Origin: Chloroflexia bacterium | GTDB taxonomy: Bacteria > Chloroflexota > Chloroflexia > Thermomicrobiales > JALYUS01 | Length of the DNA stretch: 6,618 bases | Direction: 5' to 3' | Assembly: GCA_025924435.1 (NCBI GenBank) | Contig: JAICIL010000253.1 | Span: forward strand, 1-6,618 | Shown here: positions 1 to 6,425 of the stretch, piece by piece | Layout of the letters: each line of letters begins with the position of its first letter | Numbering within the stretch: the first letter of the stretch is position 1 | Made by a program: the position numbers and the translations under genes | The notes under the pieces: model-generated | The model's database searches: none | What the model was told of the DNA's origin: nothing | Seen by the model: the letters and a program-made list of their open reading frames with translations, nothing else

Positions 1-58
1 CGAGCGCAACCAAGAGAATGAGCATGACAGCGACCCCGTTCTGGCATGGGCATGCCAC
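1..58 (-). CDS. Possible first codons of a minus-strand membrane or secreted protein (cut by window edge)
   Basis: From a GTG at 58 (or ATG at 25) the minus-strand frame is open to the left edge and reads MACPCQNGVAVMLILLVAL, a hydrophobic stretch like the start of a signal peptide or membrane helix. No good ribosome binding site is visible, and 19 codons are too few to judge. The surrounding 1-219 is less GC-rich than the genes to its right and otherwise shows no gene. Treat this as a hint only. Confidence 0.15.
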   Translation of the reverse strand, partial: MACPCQNGVAVMLILLVAL

Positions 59-188
59 CGATTCTTGATGAACCGTTCACGTTCAATCTGGGGTAGCGCG
101 GGCTTTCCAGACTGCGATCCCACACCACGTCGTAACTGACTTGACATATGTGGGCACTGAGGTAGAGACAAACGGGTGACATGGAATG

Positions 189-219
189 GCGCAATATTCG
201 GAAGTGCTTCTTCCTGCGC
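189..219 (-). other. Bipartite hairpin right after the oxidoreductase gene
   Basis: Immediately after the TGA, the minus strand reads GCGCA GGAAG, loop AAGCA, then CTTCC, a 6-base bulge and TGCGC. This makes two stacked 5-bp stems with a bulge on one side. No U-run follows, so it is not a classical intrinsic terminator, but it could protect or define the 3' end of the mRNA. Chance is a fair alternative. Confidence 0.3.
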
Positions 220-1086
220 TCATGTCCCGCGTGGTGGCCCCTGTCGTAGCCGACGCAATCCGCCCTCGATCCCTCCGCTACGCGGTCCGATCGAGTCGAT
301 CCACCACGTCGCTCCGGCCTCCGCGAATCTCCCGACGATTTCACTTGCCTTGGTTGGGTCGTCTTGTGGCAGTGTCCCGCCAATCACTACATCGAACGGG
401 GCATCGCTCTCGCGATGCTCAGCAATGTATGCCACTATCTCGCGAACGTCCTCCGGTGTCAGCGCGCCACCGTACTTCGCCACGCGCATCCCGTCCCACT
501 GCGCCGCCCGACGGAGCGTCGCCTTGTGGGGCCAGGTCGCCGCGATCCAGACCGGGAGCCGCGGTCGTTGCAGGGGCGTGGGCAAGAAGACCATCTCCCG
601 CAGGCGGTAATAGGTGCCGTCGAACGCGAACGGCTGCCCGCTCCATAAGCCAGCGAGGATCTGCAACCCCTCGTCGAACATGGCGGCGCGCACCCGTGGG
701 TCCGTCTCCTCGCCGAACTGGGCGAACTCTTCCTCGATGATCCCGGCATAGCCCGATCCGACCGGCAGGATCAGCCGCCCGTTCGAGAGATAATCCAGCG
801 AGACCGCCTCGCGGGCGACCTTCCACGGACGCCGCCGTGGCAGCGGCGTGACCATCGGGCCGAACCGAATGTGCTCGGTGGCCATCGCGATCGCCGCCAT
901 CGCGATCCATGGATCACCGAGCGGTTCGGGTTGGGGGCTGATCCCACTGGGTGAAGTTGCCGTCGCGATGTGATCCCAGACGAACATGCCATCCCAACCA
1001 GCGTGCTCCGCCTCACGAGCGAGGTGCGCGATGGCGCGCGGATCGGCAAAGTCGTCATACAGCGAGGTGTTGAATCCGAACCGCAT
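220..1086 (-). CDS. LLM-class (luciferase-like) flavin- or F420-dependent oxidoreductase
   Basis: Member of the bacterial luciferase-like TIM-barrel superfamily, which uses FMN or coenzyme F420; the substrate cannot be read from the sequence. The 288-aa product has the N-terminal strand MRFGFNTSLY, then AREAEHAGWDGMFVWDHI (23-40), DPWIAMAAIAMATEHIRFG (58-76), the very typical MVTPLPRRRPWKVAREAVSL (78-97), DYLSNGRLILPVGSG (98-112), FDEGLQILAGLWSGQPFAFDGTYY (137-160), LPVWIAATWPHKATLRRAAQWDG (177-199) and a final barrel strand and helix near 233-268. The ATG at 1086 is preceded by a perfect AGGAGG 9 bases upstream; the frame stays open to 1167, but the added arginine-rich residues are not family-like. 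It is separated from plsY by 214 bases with its own candidate promoter, so it probably forms a single-gene unit. Family assignment is firm, specific function unknown. The PRRRP segment resembles many actinobacterial and chloroflexal putative F420-dependent members, but cofactor choice is unproven. Confidence 0.93.
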   Translation of the reverse strand: MRFGFNTSLYDDFADPRAIAHLAREAEHAGWDGMFVWDHIATATSPSGISPQPEPLGDPWIAMAAIAMATEHIRFGPMVTPLPRRRPWKVAREAVSLDYLSNGRLILPVGSGYAGIIEEEFAQFGEETDPRVRAAMFDEGLQILAGLWSGQPFAFDGTYYRLREMVFLPTPLQRPRLPVWIAATWPHKATLRRAAQWDGMRVAKYGGALTPEDVREIVAYIAEHRESDAPFDVVIGGTLPQDDPTKASEIVGRFAEAGATWWIDSIGPRSGGIEGGLRRLRQGPPRGT

Positions 1087-1095
1087 GCCGCGAAG

Positions 1096-1101
1096 CCTCC
1101 T
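1096..1101 (-). promoter_or_regulatory. Perfect Shine-Dalgarno for the LLM-class oxidoreductase
   Basis: AGGAGG on the minus strand, nine bases before the ATG at 1086. It selects this start over the upstream in-frame codon at 1167, which would add 27 arginine-rich residues with no family resemblance. Confidence 0.75.
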
Positions 1102-1138
1102 GCGTGGGTGCCGGGATCGGAATCGCAATCGTGACGGA

Positions 1139-1167
1139 ACGATACTCAAATGTGAGGGGCAGATCAA
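1139..1167 (-). promoter_or_regulatory. Candidate promoter for the LLM-class oxidoreductase gene
   Basis: In the 214-base gap between plsY and the oxidoreductase gene, minus-strand TTGATC (1167-1162, 4 of 6) and TATCGT (1144-1139, 4 of 6) are separated by exactly 17 bases. A start near 1131 would give a leader of about 45 bases. A perfect TTGACA box also occurs at 1246-1241, but no good -10 follows it. The rest of the gap shows no gene, no intrinsic terminator and no recognised RNA. Confidence 0.35.
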
Positions 1168-1300
1168 TGAGGGCGATGCGTGCGATCACGACGAGATGTA
1201 ACCAGCCTCGAAGGAACGTCTCGGCGCCATAACCCAAATGTGTCAAGGATCATACGACGCGGACTGCTGCGATCCGGGAACAGTTCCACGGGAATCAGTG

Positions 1301-1951
1301 TTAGTGGGCGTGCGCGCCCGGTTCGGGGCTGCGCGGCGTCACCTTGTCGCCGATCTTCCGCTCGGTGCCCGCGAGCAAGCGCTGGATATTGTCCGAGTGA
1401 TTGATGAGGATGAGCGCGCAGCCCGCCGTGCCGAAGACGAAGTACGCCCACGGCGACCAGCCGAGCAACGCGCCAATCAGCAGGACAACCGGCGCGGAGA
1501 GCGACGCGGTCACGTTGCCGAGGGACATGTAGCGGGTGAGCAGCACCGGGATCAGAAAGACGGGGACGAGCAGGATGAGGCCCGGCGCCATCGTGAACGC
1601 CGCGCCCATCGCCGTCACCATGCCGCGCCCGCCACCCCGGAAGCCGAGATAGGGCGACCAGCAATGCCCGCTGATCGCCAGGATGCCCGCCGCCGCCTCG
1701 ACCCAGGAATTGCCCGTCACATAGCGGGCGAGCAGCACCGCGCCGATGCCCTTCAATGCATCGAGAATGAGCACAACGACGAAACCCTGCCAGCCGAGCA
1801 GCCGCAGGACATTCGTCGCCCCGGTTTTGCCGCTGCCGAAATCGCGCACATCCACATGCTTGATCGCCCGCACGAGCACAAGCCCCCACGGGATACCGCC
1901 GATGCAGTAACTCGCGACGAGGACGAGGGCGATCAGCAGGGCACGGGTCAT
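1301..1951 (-). CDS. plsY: Acyl-phosphate:glycerol-3-phosphate acyltransferase PlsY
   Basis: Integral membrane enzyme that transfers an acyl group from acyl phosphate to sn-glycerol 3-phosphate, the first committed step of phospholipid synthesis in most bacteria, working with PlsX. The 216-aa product is of usual length. Hydrophobic segments lie near 3-29, 54-75, 85-99, 118-139 and 150-184, matching the five-helix family plan. Motif 1 reads GSGKTGATNVLR (39-50), where most family members have Asn in place of Lys42. Motif 2 is GHCWSPYLGF then RGGGRGMVTAMG (95-116), with one more Gly than the usual GGKG. Motif 3 is HSDNIQRLLAGTERK (185-199), close to HRENIxRLLxGxExK. The ATG at 1951 has CAGGAG 8 bases upstream inside der and overlaps the der stop (ATGA), so translation is probably coupled. 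The tail (PRSPEPGAHAH) is not conserved. The annotation is firm; the motif variants deserve comparison. Confidence 0.95.
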   Translation of the reverse strand: MTRALLIALVLVASYCIGGIPWGLVLVRAIKHVDVRDFGSGKTGATNVLRLLGWQGFVVVLILDALKGIGAVLLARYVTGNSWVEAAAGILAISGHCWSPYLGFRGGGRGMVTAMGAAFTMAPGLILLVPVFLIPVLLTRYMSLGNVTASLSAPVVLLIGALLGWSPWAYFVFGTAGCALILINHSDNIQRLLAGTERKIGDKVTPRSPEPGAHAH

Positions 1952-3288
1952 GGGGCAGGCTCCTGACGATTGCGAAACCGCATGCGGATCGGATTGCCGA
2001 TAAACCCGAATTCCTCGCGCAACTGGTTTTCCAGGTAGCGGCGATAGGAGAAGTGGACATCCTCGGCATGGTTGCAGAAGAAGACGAACGACGGCGGCGA
2101 GACATCCACCTGCGTCGCGTAGTAGAACTTCACCCACTTGCCCGGCTTCGAGGGCGGCGCGTGCTTCTCGACCGCCGTGCGGAGCATCTTGTTCAGCGCC
2201 GCCGTCGGCACGCGCTTCTGCCGCTCCTCCATGACGAGCAGCGCGCGTTCCATCGCCTGCGGGACGCGCTGATTGAACTTGGCCGAGATGAAGACCGCCG
2301 GGACGTACGGCATGAAGTCCAGCGCTTCGGCAGCCGCCTCGCGGTACTGCTCCATCGTCCGGCCGTCCTTCTCCACGAGGTCCCATTTGTTGACGACGAG
2401 CACCATGCCGCGCGCCTCGTCCGCGACGTACCCGGCGATGTGGAGGTCCTGCGAGGTGAAGCCTTCGGTCGCGTCCACGACGAGCAGCACGACATCCGCG
2501 CGCGTGATCGCCCGCATCGAACGGAGGACGCTGTATTTCTCGATCCCCGGCTCGATCTTGCCGCGCCGCCGGATACCCGCCGTGTCCACCAGCGTGATCG
2601 TCTGGCCTTCCCATTCCAGCACGGTATCGAGGGAGTCGCGCGTCGTGCCCGGTTCGTCGCTGACGATGGCGCGCTCCTGCCCGAGGAAGGCGTTGAGCAG
2701 GCGCGATTTGCCGACATTCGGGCGGCCGACAATCGCGATGCGCGGCCCGGTCGCCTCCGCCTCCTCGTCGCGATCCGGCAGGGCGGCGACGATTGCATCG
2801 AGCAGGTCGCCGGTGCCGCGCCCGTGCAGCGACGAGACGACGATCGGGTCCGTCAGGCCGAGTTCATAGAAATCCACGGCATTCGCCGCGCGCGTATTGC
2901 TCTCCGCCTTGTTCGCGGCGAGCACGACCGGCTTCCGGGTGCGGCGCACGAGATCGGCGACCGCGTGATCCGCCGAGGTCGTGCCGATGTTGGCGTCCAC
3001 GACCATGACGATCACATCCGCCTCCTCGATGGCGTGCTCCGCCTGCTTGCGGGTCTCCGTCGGGATCGTGCTCAGGTCGAGTTCCGCGCCCCGCTCGTCC
3101 ACGATGATGCCGCCGGTGTCAATCAGGGCAAAGGAGACACCGTTCCACTCGACATCCCCGTAGACGCGGTCGCGCGTCGTGCCCGGTTCGTCCTGGACGA
3201 TGGCGCGGCGCTCGCCGATCAGGCGATTAAAGAGCGTAGACTTGCCGACATTGGGGCGACCAACGACGGCGACAATCGGCTTCGCCAA
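1948..3288 (-). CDS. der: Ribosome biogenesis GTPase Der (EngA)
   Basis: Essential tandem-GTPase that acts in late 50S ribosomal subunit assembly. The 446-aa product has two G domains and a C-terminal KH-like domain. Domain 1: P-loop GRPNVGKST (10-18), EPGTTRD (34-40), DTGG (57-60), NKAE (126-129, a common variant of NKxD). Domain 2: GRPNVGKS (188-195), EPGTTRD (212-218), DTAG (235-238), followed by the family hallmark GIRRRGKIEPGIEKYSVLR (238-256), NKWD (300-303) and SAK (335-337). The KH-like part is about 350-440, with FSYRRYLENQLREEFGF and NPIRMRFR. I chose the TTG at 3288 because it yields the standard start (AKPIVAVVGRPNVGKS) and has GGGAGG just upstream; GTG at 3309 and TTG at 3324 are in frame but lack a ribosome binding site. 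Its TGA overlaps the plsY ATG (ATGA). A promoter candidate lies about 65 bases upstream, so it need not depend on the gcv promoter. Confidence 0.97.
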   Translation of the reverse strand: MAKPIVAVVGRPNVGKSTLFNRLIGERRAIVQDEPGTTRDRVYGDVEWNGVSFALIDTGGIIVDERGAELDLSTIPTETRKQAEHAIEEADVIVMVVDANIGTTSADHAVADLVRRTRKPVVLAANKAESNTRAANAVDFYELGLTDPIVVSSLHGRGTGDLLDAIVAALPDRDEEAEATGPRIAIVGRPNVGKSRLLNAFLGQERAIVSDEPGTTRDSLDTVLEWEGQTITLVDTAGIRRRGKIEPGIEKYSVLRSMRAITRADVVLLVVDATEGFTSQDLHIAGYVADEARGMVLVVNKWDLVEKDGRTMEQYREAAAEALDFMPYVPAVFISAKFNQRVPQAMERALLVMEERQKRVPTAALNKMLRTAVEKHAPPSKPGKWVKFYYATQVDVSPPSFVFFCNHAEDVHFSYRRYLENQLREEFGFIGNPIRMRFRNRQEPAP

Positions 3289-3292
3289 TGTT

Positions 3293-3298
3293 CCTCCC
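3293..3298 (-). promoter_or_regulatory. Ribosome binding site that sets the der TTG start
   Basis: GGGAGG on the minus strand, four bases before the TTG at 3288 (GGGAGG-AACA-TTG). The spacing is slightly short but the match is strong. The other in-frame candidates, GTG at 3309 and TTG at 3324, have no purine-rich site in front of them. This supports TTG as the initiation codon. Confidence 0.7.
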
Positions 3299-3355
3299 GG
3301 ACGGTTCACATGGACGCACGACAAAACGACCGCTCACACGGCGGATGCACCATGC

Positions 3356-3383
3356 AGTATAGCAGAGGCCGTGCCGGAGTGAA
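3356..3383 (-). promoter_or_regulatory. Candidate extended -10 promoter for der-plsY
   Basis: On the minus strand TATACT (3361-3356, 5 of 6) is directly preceded by TGC, giving an extended -10 element. TTCACT (3383-3378, 4 of 6) lies 16 bases further upstream as a weak -35 and touches the gcvPA stop codon. A start near 3349 gives a leader of about 60 bases to the der TTG. The extended -10 makes this the best promoter match in the window, and it would uncouple der-plsY from the gcv operon. No clear terminator is seen between gcvPA and der, so read-through remains possible. Confidence 0.55.
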
Positions 3384-4763
3384 TTATCCGGCGGACGCCA
3401 GAACCGCGACGAAACGATCCAGCATCGCGCGATCCAGCAGTTCCGTCGCGCAGACGAGCATATGCCCCGCCAGGGCCGGGTAATCCACGCCCAGATCGTA
3501 CCCGCCGATCATCCCCGCGTCGAGCAGGCGCGCGTTCAGTTCCGCCGGGGCAATCGGCGTCCGCACGACGAACTCATTGAAGAAGGTCGGCGCCGGGCCG
3601 GAGCCGTCCTGCGTCGTGCCGTCCGCATTCACCACCGCGTAGCCGGGCAGCGCGCCGACCGCGCCCGCGAGGTAGTGCGCCTTGTGGTAGCACTGCCGCG
3701 CCAGCTCGCGCACGCCGCCGTCGCCGAGCATCGCCATCTGGATCGTCGCCATCAGCGCGTTCAGCCCCTCGTTCGTGCAGATATTCGAGGTCGCCCGCTC
3801 GCGGCGGATGTGCTGCTCGCGCGTCTGGAGCGTCAGGACGTACCCCGGCCGGCCCGTCGTGTCCGTCGTCTGGCCGACGACGCGCCCCGGCATCAGGCGC
3901 ACGAGCGACTGCTTGCAGGTCAAGACGCCGAGGTAGGGGCCGCCGAAGGACAGGCCCGTGCCGAAACACTGCGCCTCGCCGACCGCGACATCCGCGCCGA
4001 ACGCGCCCGGCGGCGTGAGCATGCCGAGCGCGACCGGGTAACTGCTGACGATCAGCAGCGCACCGACCGCGTGCGCCGCCTCGCCGAGCGCGGCGAGATC
4101 GTCAATCGTGCCGACGAATGACGGATACTGCACGACGAGGCAGGCCGTCTGCTCATTCAGCGCGGCGCGCACATCGGCAACGGTCGTCGTCAGCGTGCCG
4201 CTGTTGACACATTCCACCGTGGCGAGCTCGACATCGAGGCCGCTCGTGTAGGTCGCCATCACCTTCCGGTACGCGGGATGCACCGAATCGGCGACGACGA
4301 CGCGCCGCCGCTTGGTGCTGTTAATTGCCATCAGCGCCGCCTCGGCGAGGGCGGTCGCGCCGTCGTACATCGAGGCGTTGGAGACTTCCATCCCGTACAA
4401 CTGCGTCATCAGCGTCTGGAACTCGTAGATCACCTGCAGGGTGCCCTGCGAGACTTCCGGCTGATAGGGCGTGTACGCCGTGTAGAACTCGCCGCGAAAG
4501 GCCGTATGGCGGACGGCGGCGGGGGTGAAATGGTTGTACGCGCCCGCGCCGAGGAAGATCGGGTAGCGCACCGCGTCGGCGTTCCGCTCCGCGAGCGCGC
4601 CGAGCGTCCGGAGCGTCTCGATCTCGGAGAGCGCCCCCGGCAAGCGCAATTGTGGGAAGCGAAGGTCGGCGGGCACCGCCTGCACCAGCGCGTCGAACTC
4701 CTCGACGCCGATGACATCGAGCATCGCCCGCCGCTCGGGATCAGTCGTCGGAACGTAGGACAT
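3384..4763 (-). CDS. gcvPA: Glycine dehydrogenase (decarboxylating) subunit 1, P protein alpha half
   Basis: N-terminal half of the PLP-dependent P protein, which decarboxylates glycine and loads the aminomethyl group onto lipoyl-GcvH. In split systems it works as a heterotetramer with GcvPB. The 459-aa product is full length for subunit 1. Signatures: FLGAGAYNHFTPAAV (70-84), FYTAYTPYQPEVSQGTLQ (93-110), SNASMYDGATA (128-138), QYPSFVGTIDDL (212-223), CFGTGLSFGGPYLG (266-279), MPGRVVGQTTD (291-301) and RERATSNICTNEGLNAL (321-337). The PLP-binding lysine belongs to subunit 2, so its absence here is expected. I chose the ATG at 4763, giving SYVPTTDPERRAML, because it is preceded by GAGGAG at 6-base spacing; an in-frame extension to 4817 would run through the inverted repeat and is not homologous. 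It is separated from gcvH by 81 bases. The unusual point is that no gcvPB follows; the next gene is der. Confidence 0.96.
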   Translation of the reverse strand: MSYVPTTDPERRAMLDVIGVEEFDALVQAVPADLRFPQLRLPGALSEIETLRTLGALAERNADAVRYPIFLGAGAYNHFTPAAVRHTAFRGEFYTAYTPYQPEVSQGTLQVIYEFQTLMTQLYGMEVSNASMYDGATALAEAALMAINSTKRRRVVVADSVHPAYRKVMATYTSGLDVELATVECVNSGTLTTTVADVRAALNEQTACLVVQYPSFVGTIDDLAALGEAAHAVGALLIVSSYPVALGMLTPPGAFGADVAVGEAQCFGTGLSFGGPYLGVLTCKQSLVRLMPGRVVGQTTDTTGRPGYVLTLQTREQHIRRERATSNICTNEGLNALMATIQMAMLGDGGVRELARQCYHKAHYLAGAVGALPGYAVVNADGTTQDGSGPAPTFFNEFVVRTPIAPAELNARLLDAGMIGGYDLGVDYPALAGHMLVCATELLDRAMLDRFVAVLASAG

Positions 4764-4778
4764 GAAACTCTCCTCAGT

Positions 4779-4840
4779 AGCAACGAGCAATGAGCAATGA
4801 GGCCAATTTCCACTCATTGCTCATTGCTCGTTGCTCATTG
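4779..4840. repeat. Heptamer-built perfect inverted repeat between gcvH and gcvPA
   Basis: Bases 4779-4801 and 4813-4835 are perfect reverse complements (23 bp each) around an 11-base loop (GCCAATTTCCA, 4802-4812). Each arm is made of 7-base units. On the plus strand the right side reads CTCATTG, CTCATTG, CTCGTTG, CTCATTG (4813-4840); the left arm holds three inverted units with the same CTCGTTG variant in matching position. In the gcv transcript this would form a 23-bp hairpin starting 9 bases after the gcvH stop codon and ending three bases before the GAGGAG ribosome binding site of gcvPA. No U-run follows, so it is not a standard intrinsic terminator. Arm GC is 11 of 23, well below the flanking genes. 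It may be a mobile or REP-like repeat, or a processing or translation-control element; the sequence alone does not decide. Confidence 0.93.
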
Positions 4841-4844
4841 CTTC

Positions 4845-5225
4845 CTAATGTGCCGTGAATCCGGTGTAGGCTTCGGCGTCCATCAATTTGTCGAGCGCGG
4901 TCGGGTCGCTGACGCGGACTTTGATCATCCAGCCGTCGCCATAGGGCGCGCTGTTGACGTTTTCGGGCGCGGATTCGAGGGCCGAATTGACCTCGACGAT
5001 CTCGCCCGGCACCGGGCTGTAGACATCGGAGACCGCCTTGACGGACTCGACGACGCCGAAACCGTCGCCGACGGCGAGCGACCGCCCGGCGGCGGGCAGT
5101 TCGACGAAGACGATGTCGCCGAGCGAATCCTGCGCGTAGGCGGTGATGCCGATTGTCGCGACATCGCCGTCCATCCGCACCCATTCGTGCTCCTCGGAGT
5201 AGCGCAGTTCCGCCGGGGTCTCCAT
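4845..5225 (-). CDS. gcvH: Glycine cleavage system H protein (lipoyl carrier)
   Basis: Small soluble carrier that shuttles the aminomethyl intermediate between the P, T and L proteins on a swinging lipoyl arm. The 126-aa length is normal. The N-terminus has the family's RYSEEHEWV (8-16), followed by GITAYAQDSLGDIVFVELP (26-44) and the lipoylation motif VVESVKAVSDVYSP (58-71), in which Lys63 is the modified residue. The conserved GEI..VN, NSAPYGDGWM and C-terminal LMDAEAY segments are present. The ATG at 5225 follows the gcvT TAA after one base. Its only ribosome binding site is a modest GAAGGG about 11 bases upstream inside gcvT, which fits translation coupled to gcvT. The gene ends in TAG, and a large inverted repeat begins almost at once downstream, before gcvPA. 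No missing residues are seen. Confidence 0.98.
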   Translation of the reverse strand: METPAELRYSEEHEWVRMDGDVATIGITAYAQDSLGDIVFVELPAAGRSLAVGDGFGVVESVKAVSDVYSPVPGEIVEVNSALESAPENVNSAPYGDGWMIKVRVSDPTALDKLMDAEAYTGFTAH

Positions 5226-5226
5226 C

Positions 5227-6357
5227 TTACGCGTTTCCCTTCTCTGTCGTTTCGGGCCGACGATAGAACGGCGTGCGCACCTGCTCCGCCGCCACGGGTT
5301 GATTGCGGATCATGATATCCAGCGGCTTGCCGATCCCCGCGACATCGCGCCGCACGAGGGCGAGGCCGATGTTGGCGTCGAGCGTCGGTGCGTAGCCGCC
5401 GCTCGTCACGTAGCCGACGGTCTCGCCGCCGACGGCGACCGGATAATCCGCGCGCGGGATGCCCCGGCCCACCATCTTGAAGCCGACGAGCCGCCGCGCC
5501 GGGCCACCCGCTTCCTTGACGGCCATGAGGGCATCGCGACCGACGAACCCTCCCTTGTCGAAGGCGACCGCCCACGAGAGCGCCGCCTCCAGCGGATTGA
5601 TTTCTTCCGTCAGTTCGTGGCCATAGAGGGCCATCTTCGCTTCGAGGCGGAGCGTGTCCCGCGCGCCGAGGCCGATCGGCATTATTCCGTCCGGCTTGCC
5701 GACCTCCAGTATCTTCCGCCAGAGGTCCACCACGTCATCAATCGGCGGATAGAGTTCGACGCCGTCCTCGCCGGTGTAGCCGGTGCGCCCGACGATCATC
5801 GGCAAGCCGTTCACTGTCGCCTCGACAACCCCGAAGCGGGGCAGCGCGCCGAGATCCGTGTCCGTCAATTGCTGGACGATGCCGAGCGCCTTCGGCCCCT
5901 GCACCGCGAGCATCCCCACCCGGTCGGAGAGGTTCTCCACCGTGCAATCCAGTCCGCTCGCGCGCTGCTGCTCCTGGAGCCAGTCCACGTCCTTTTGTGT
6001 GTTGGAGGCATTGAGGCAGATGAAGAGGCTGTCCGGCAGGCGGTAGACGAAAATGTCGTCCACCGTGCCCCCCGACGGGCGGCAGAGGATGCTGTATTGC
6101 GACAAACCTTCCGGGATGCGGTCGAGGTCATTCGTCGCGACGGACTGGATGAACCGTTCGGCGTCCGGGCCGCTGACGCGCGCCTGCCCCATATGGCCGA
6201 GGTCGAAAATACCGGCGGCGGTGCGCACCGCGCGATGCTCCTCGATGATGCCCGTGTACTGCACCGGCATGTCCCAGCCACCGAACGGGATCATCCGCGC
6301 GCCGAGCCGCTGGTGCTCCGCGTACAGCGGCGTCCGCTTCGCCGTCTCCGTGCTCAC
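5227..6357 (-). CDS. gcvT: Aminomethyltransferase, T protein of the glycine cleavage system
   Basis: Cytoplasmic tetrahydrofolate-dependent aminomethyltransferase. It takes the aminomethyl group from lipoyl-GcvH, passes the one-carbon unit to tetrahydrofolate and releases ammonia. The product is 376 aa, close to the usual 360-370. Family signatures visible: FGGWDMPVQY (25-34), FDLGHMG (51-57), GGTVDD (96-101) holding the Asp pair that matches the catalytic Asp of E. coli GcvT, RTGYTGEDG (191-199), GLGARDTLRLEA (229-240) and the C-terminal barrel with GYVTSGGYAPTL (315-325). I chose the GTG start at 6357 because it gives the typical N-terminus (STETAKRTPLYAEH) and has GGAG 7 bases upstream. 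The frame stays open to another GTG at 6405, but those extra 16 residues look non-homologous. It is the first gene of gcvT-gcvH-gcvPA; only one base separates its TAA from the gcvH ATG, so the two are probably translationally coupled. Identity is near certain; the exact start is less so. Confidence 0.97.
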   Translation of the reverse strand: MSTETAKRTPLYAEHQRLGARMIPFGGWDMPVQYTGIIEEHRAVRTAAGIFDLGHMGQARVSGPDAERFIQSVATNDLDRIPEGLSQYSILCRPSGGTVDDIFVYRLPDSLFICLNASNTQKDVDWLQEQQRASGLDCTVENLSDRVGMLAVQGPKALGIVQQLTDTDLGALPRFGVVEATVNGLPMIVGRTGYTGEDGVELYPPIDDVVDLWRKILEVGKPDGIMPIGLGARDTLRLEAKMALYGHELTEEINPLEAALSWAVAFDKGGFVGRDALMAVKEAGGPARRLVGFKMVGRGIPRADYPVAVGGETVGYVTSGGYAPTLDANIGLALVRRDVAGIGKPLDIMIRNQPVAAEQVRTPFYRRPETTEKGNA

Positions 6358-6379
6358 GAGGCTACTCCGATCCCACTCC

Positions 6380-6396
6380 CGCGCCCTGCCGGCGCG
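6380..6396 (-). other. Small GC hairpin in the gcvT leader
   Basis: Perfect 6-bp inverted repeat CGCGCC / GGCGCG around a 5-base loop. It sits 23-39 bases upstream of the chosen gcvT start and just before the GGAG site. In GC-rich DNA such short stems arise often, so a regulatory role is only possible. It has no U-run and is not a terminator. Confidence 0.3.
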
Positions 6397-6425
6397 CTCC
6401 GCCACGGCCGCCGCGATACCGGCGC

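Noticed and set aside
141..169. Plus-strand TTGACA with TAGAGA 16 bases downstream
   Set aside because: The -35 is perfect but the -10 matches at only 3 of 6, and no credible plus-strand gene follows; the next gene is on the other strand.
1241..1246. Perfect minus-strand TTGACA in the plsY-oxidoreductase gap
   Set aside because: No acceptable -10 at 15-19 bases; it lies far from the oxidoreductase start. Kept only as a note.
1952..2614. Long minus-strand open frame running through der into plsY in the plsY frame
   Set aside because: Upstream of the ATG at 1951 it overlaps der in another frame and has shadow composition; plsY homology begins at 1951.
2642..3192. Direct repeat of GTCGTGCCCGGTTCGTC within der
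   Set aside because: It encodes the EPGTTRD switch motif in each of the two G domains, so it is explained by the domain duplication of Der.
3331..3347. Short CCGC/GCGG stem before GTCGTTTTG between gcvPA and der as a terminator
   Set aside because: Only 4 bp of stem and a broken T-run; it lies downstream of the predicted der transcription start, where a terminator would be counterproductive.
2053..3483. 476-codon open frame on the plus strand opposite der
   Set aside because: It is antisense to the strongly conserved der, is rich in Arg, Asp and His as expected of GC-rich shadow frames, and shows no family motif.
4779..4835. The inverted repeat as an intrinsic terminator after gcvH
   Set aside because: No U-run follows on the transcript; the gcvPA ribosome binding site comes next, so termination there would remove an operon partner.
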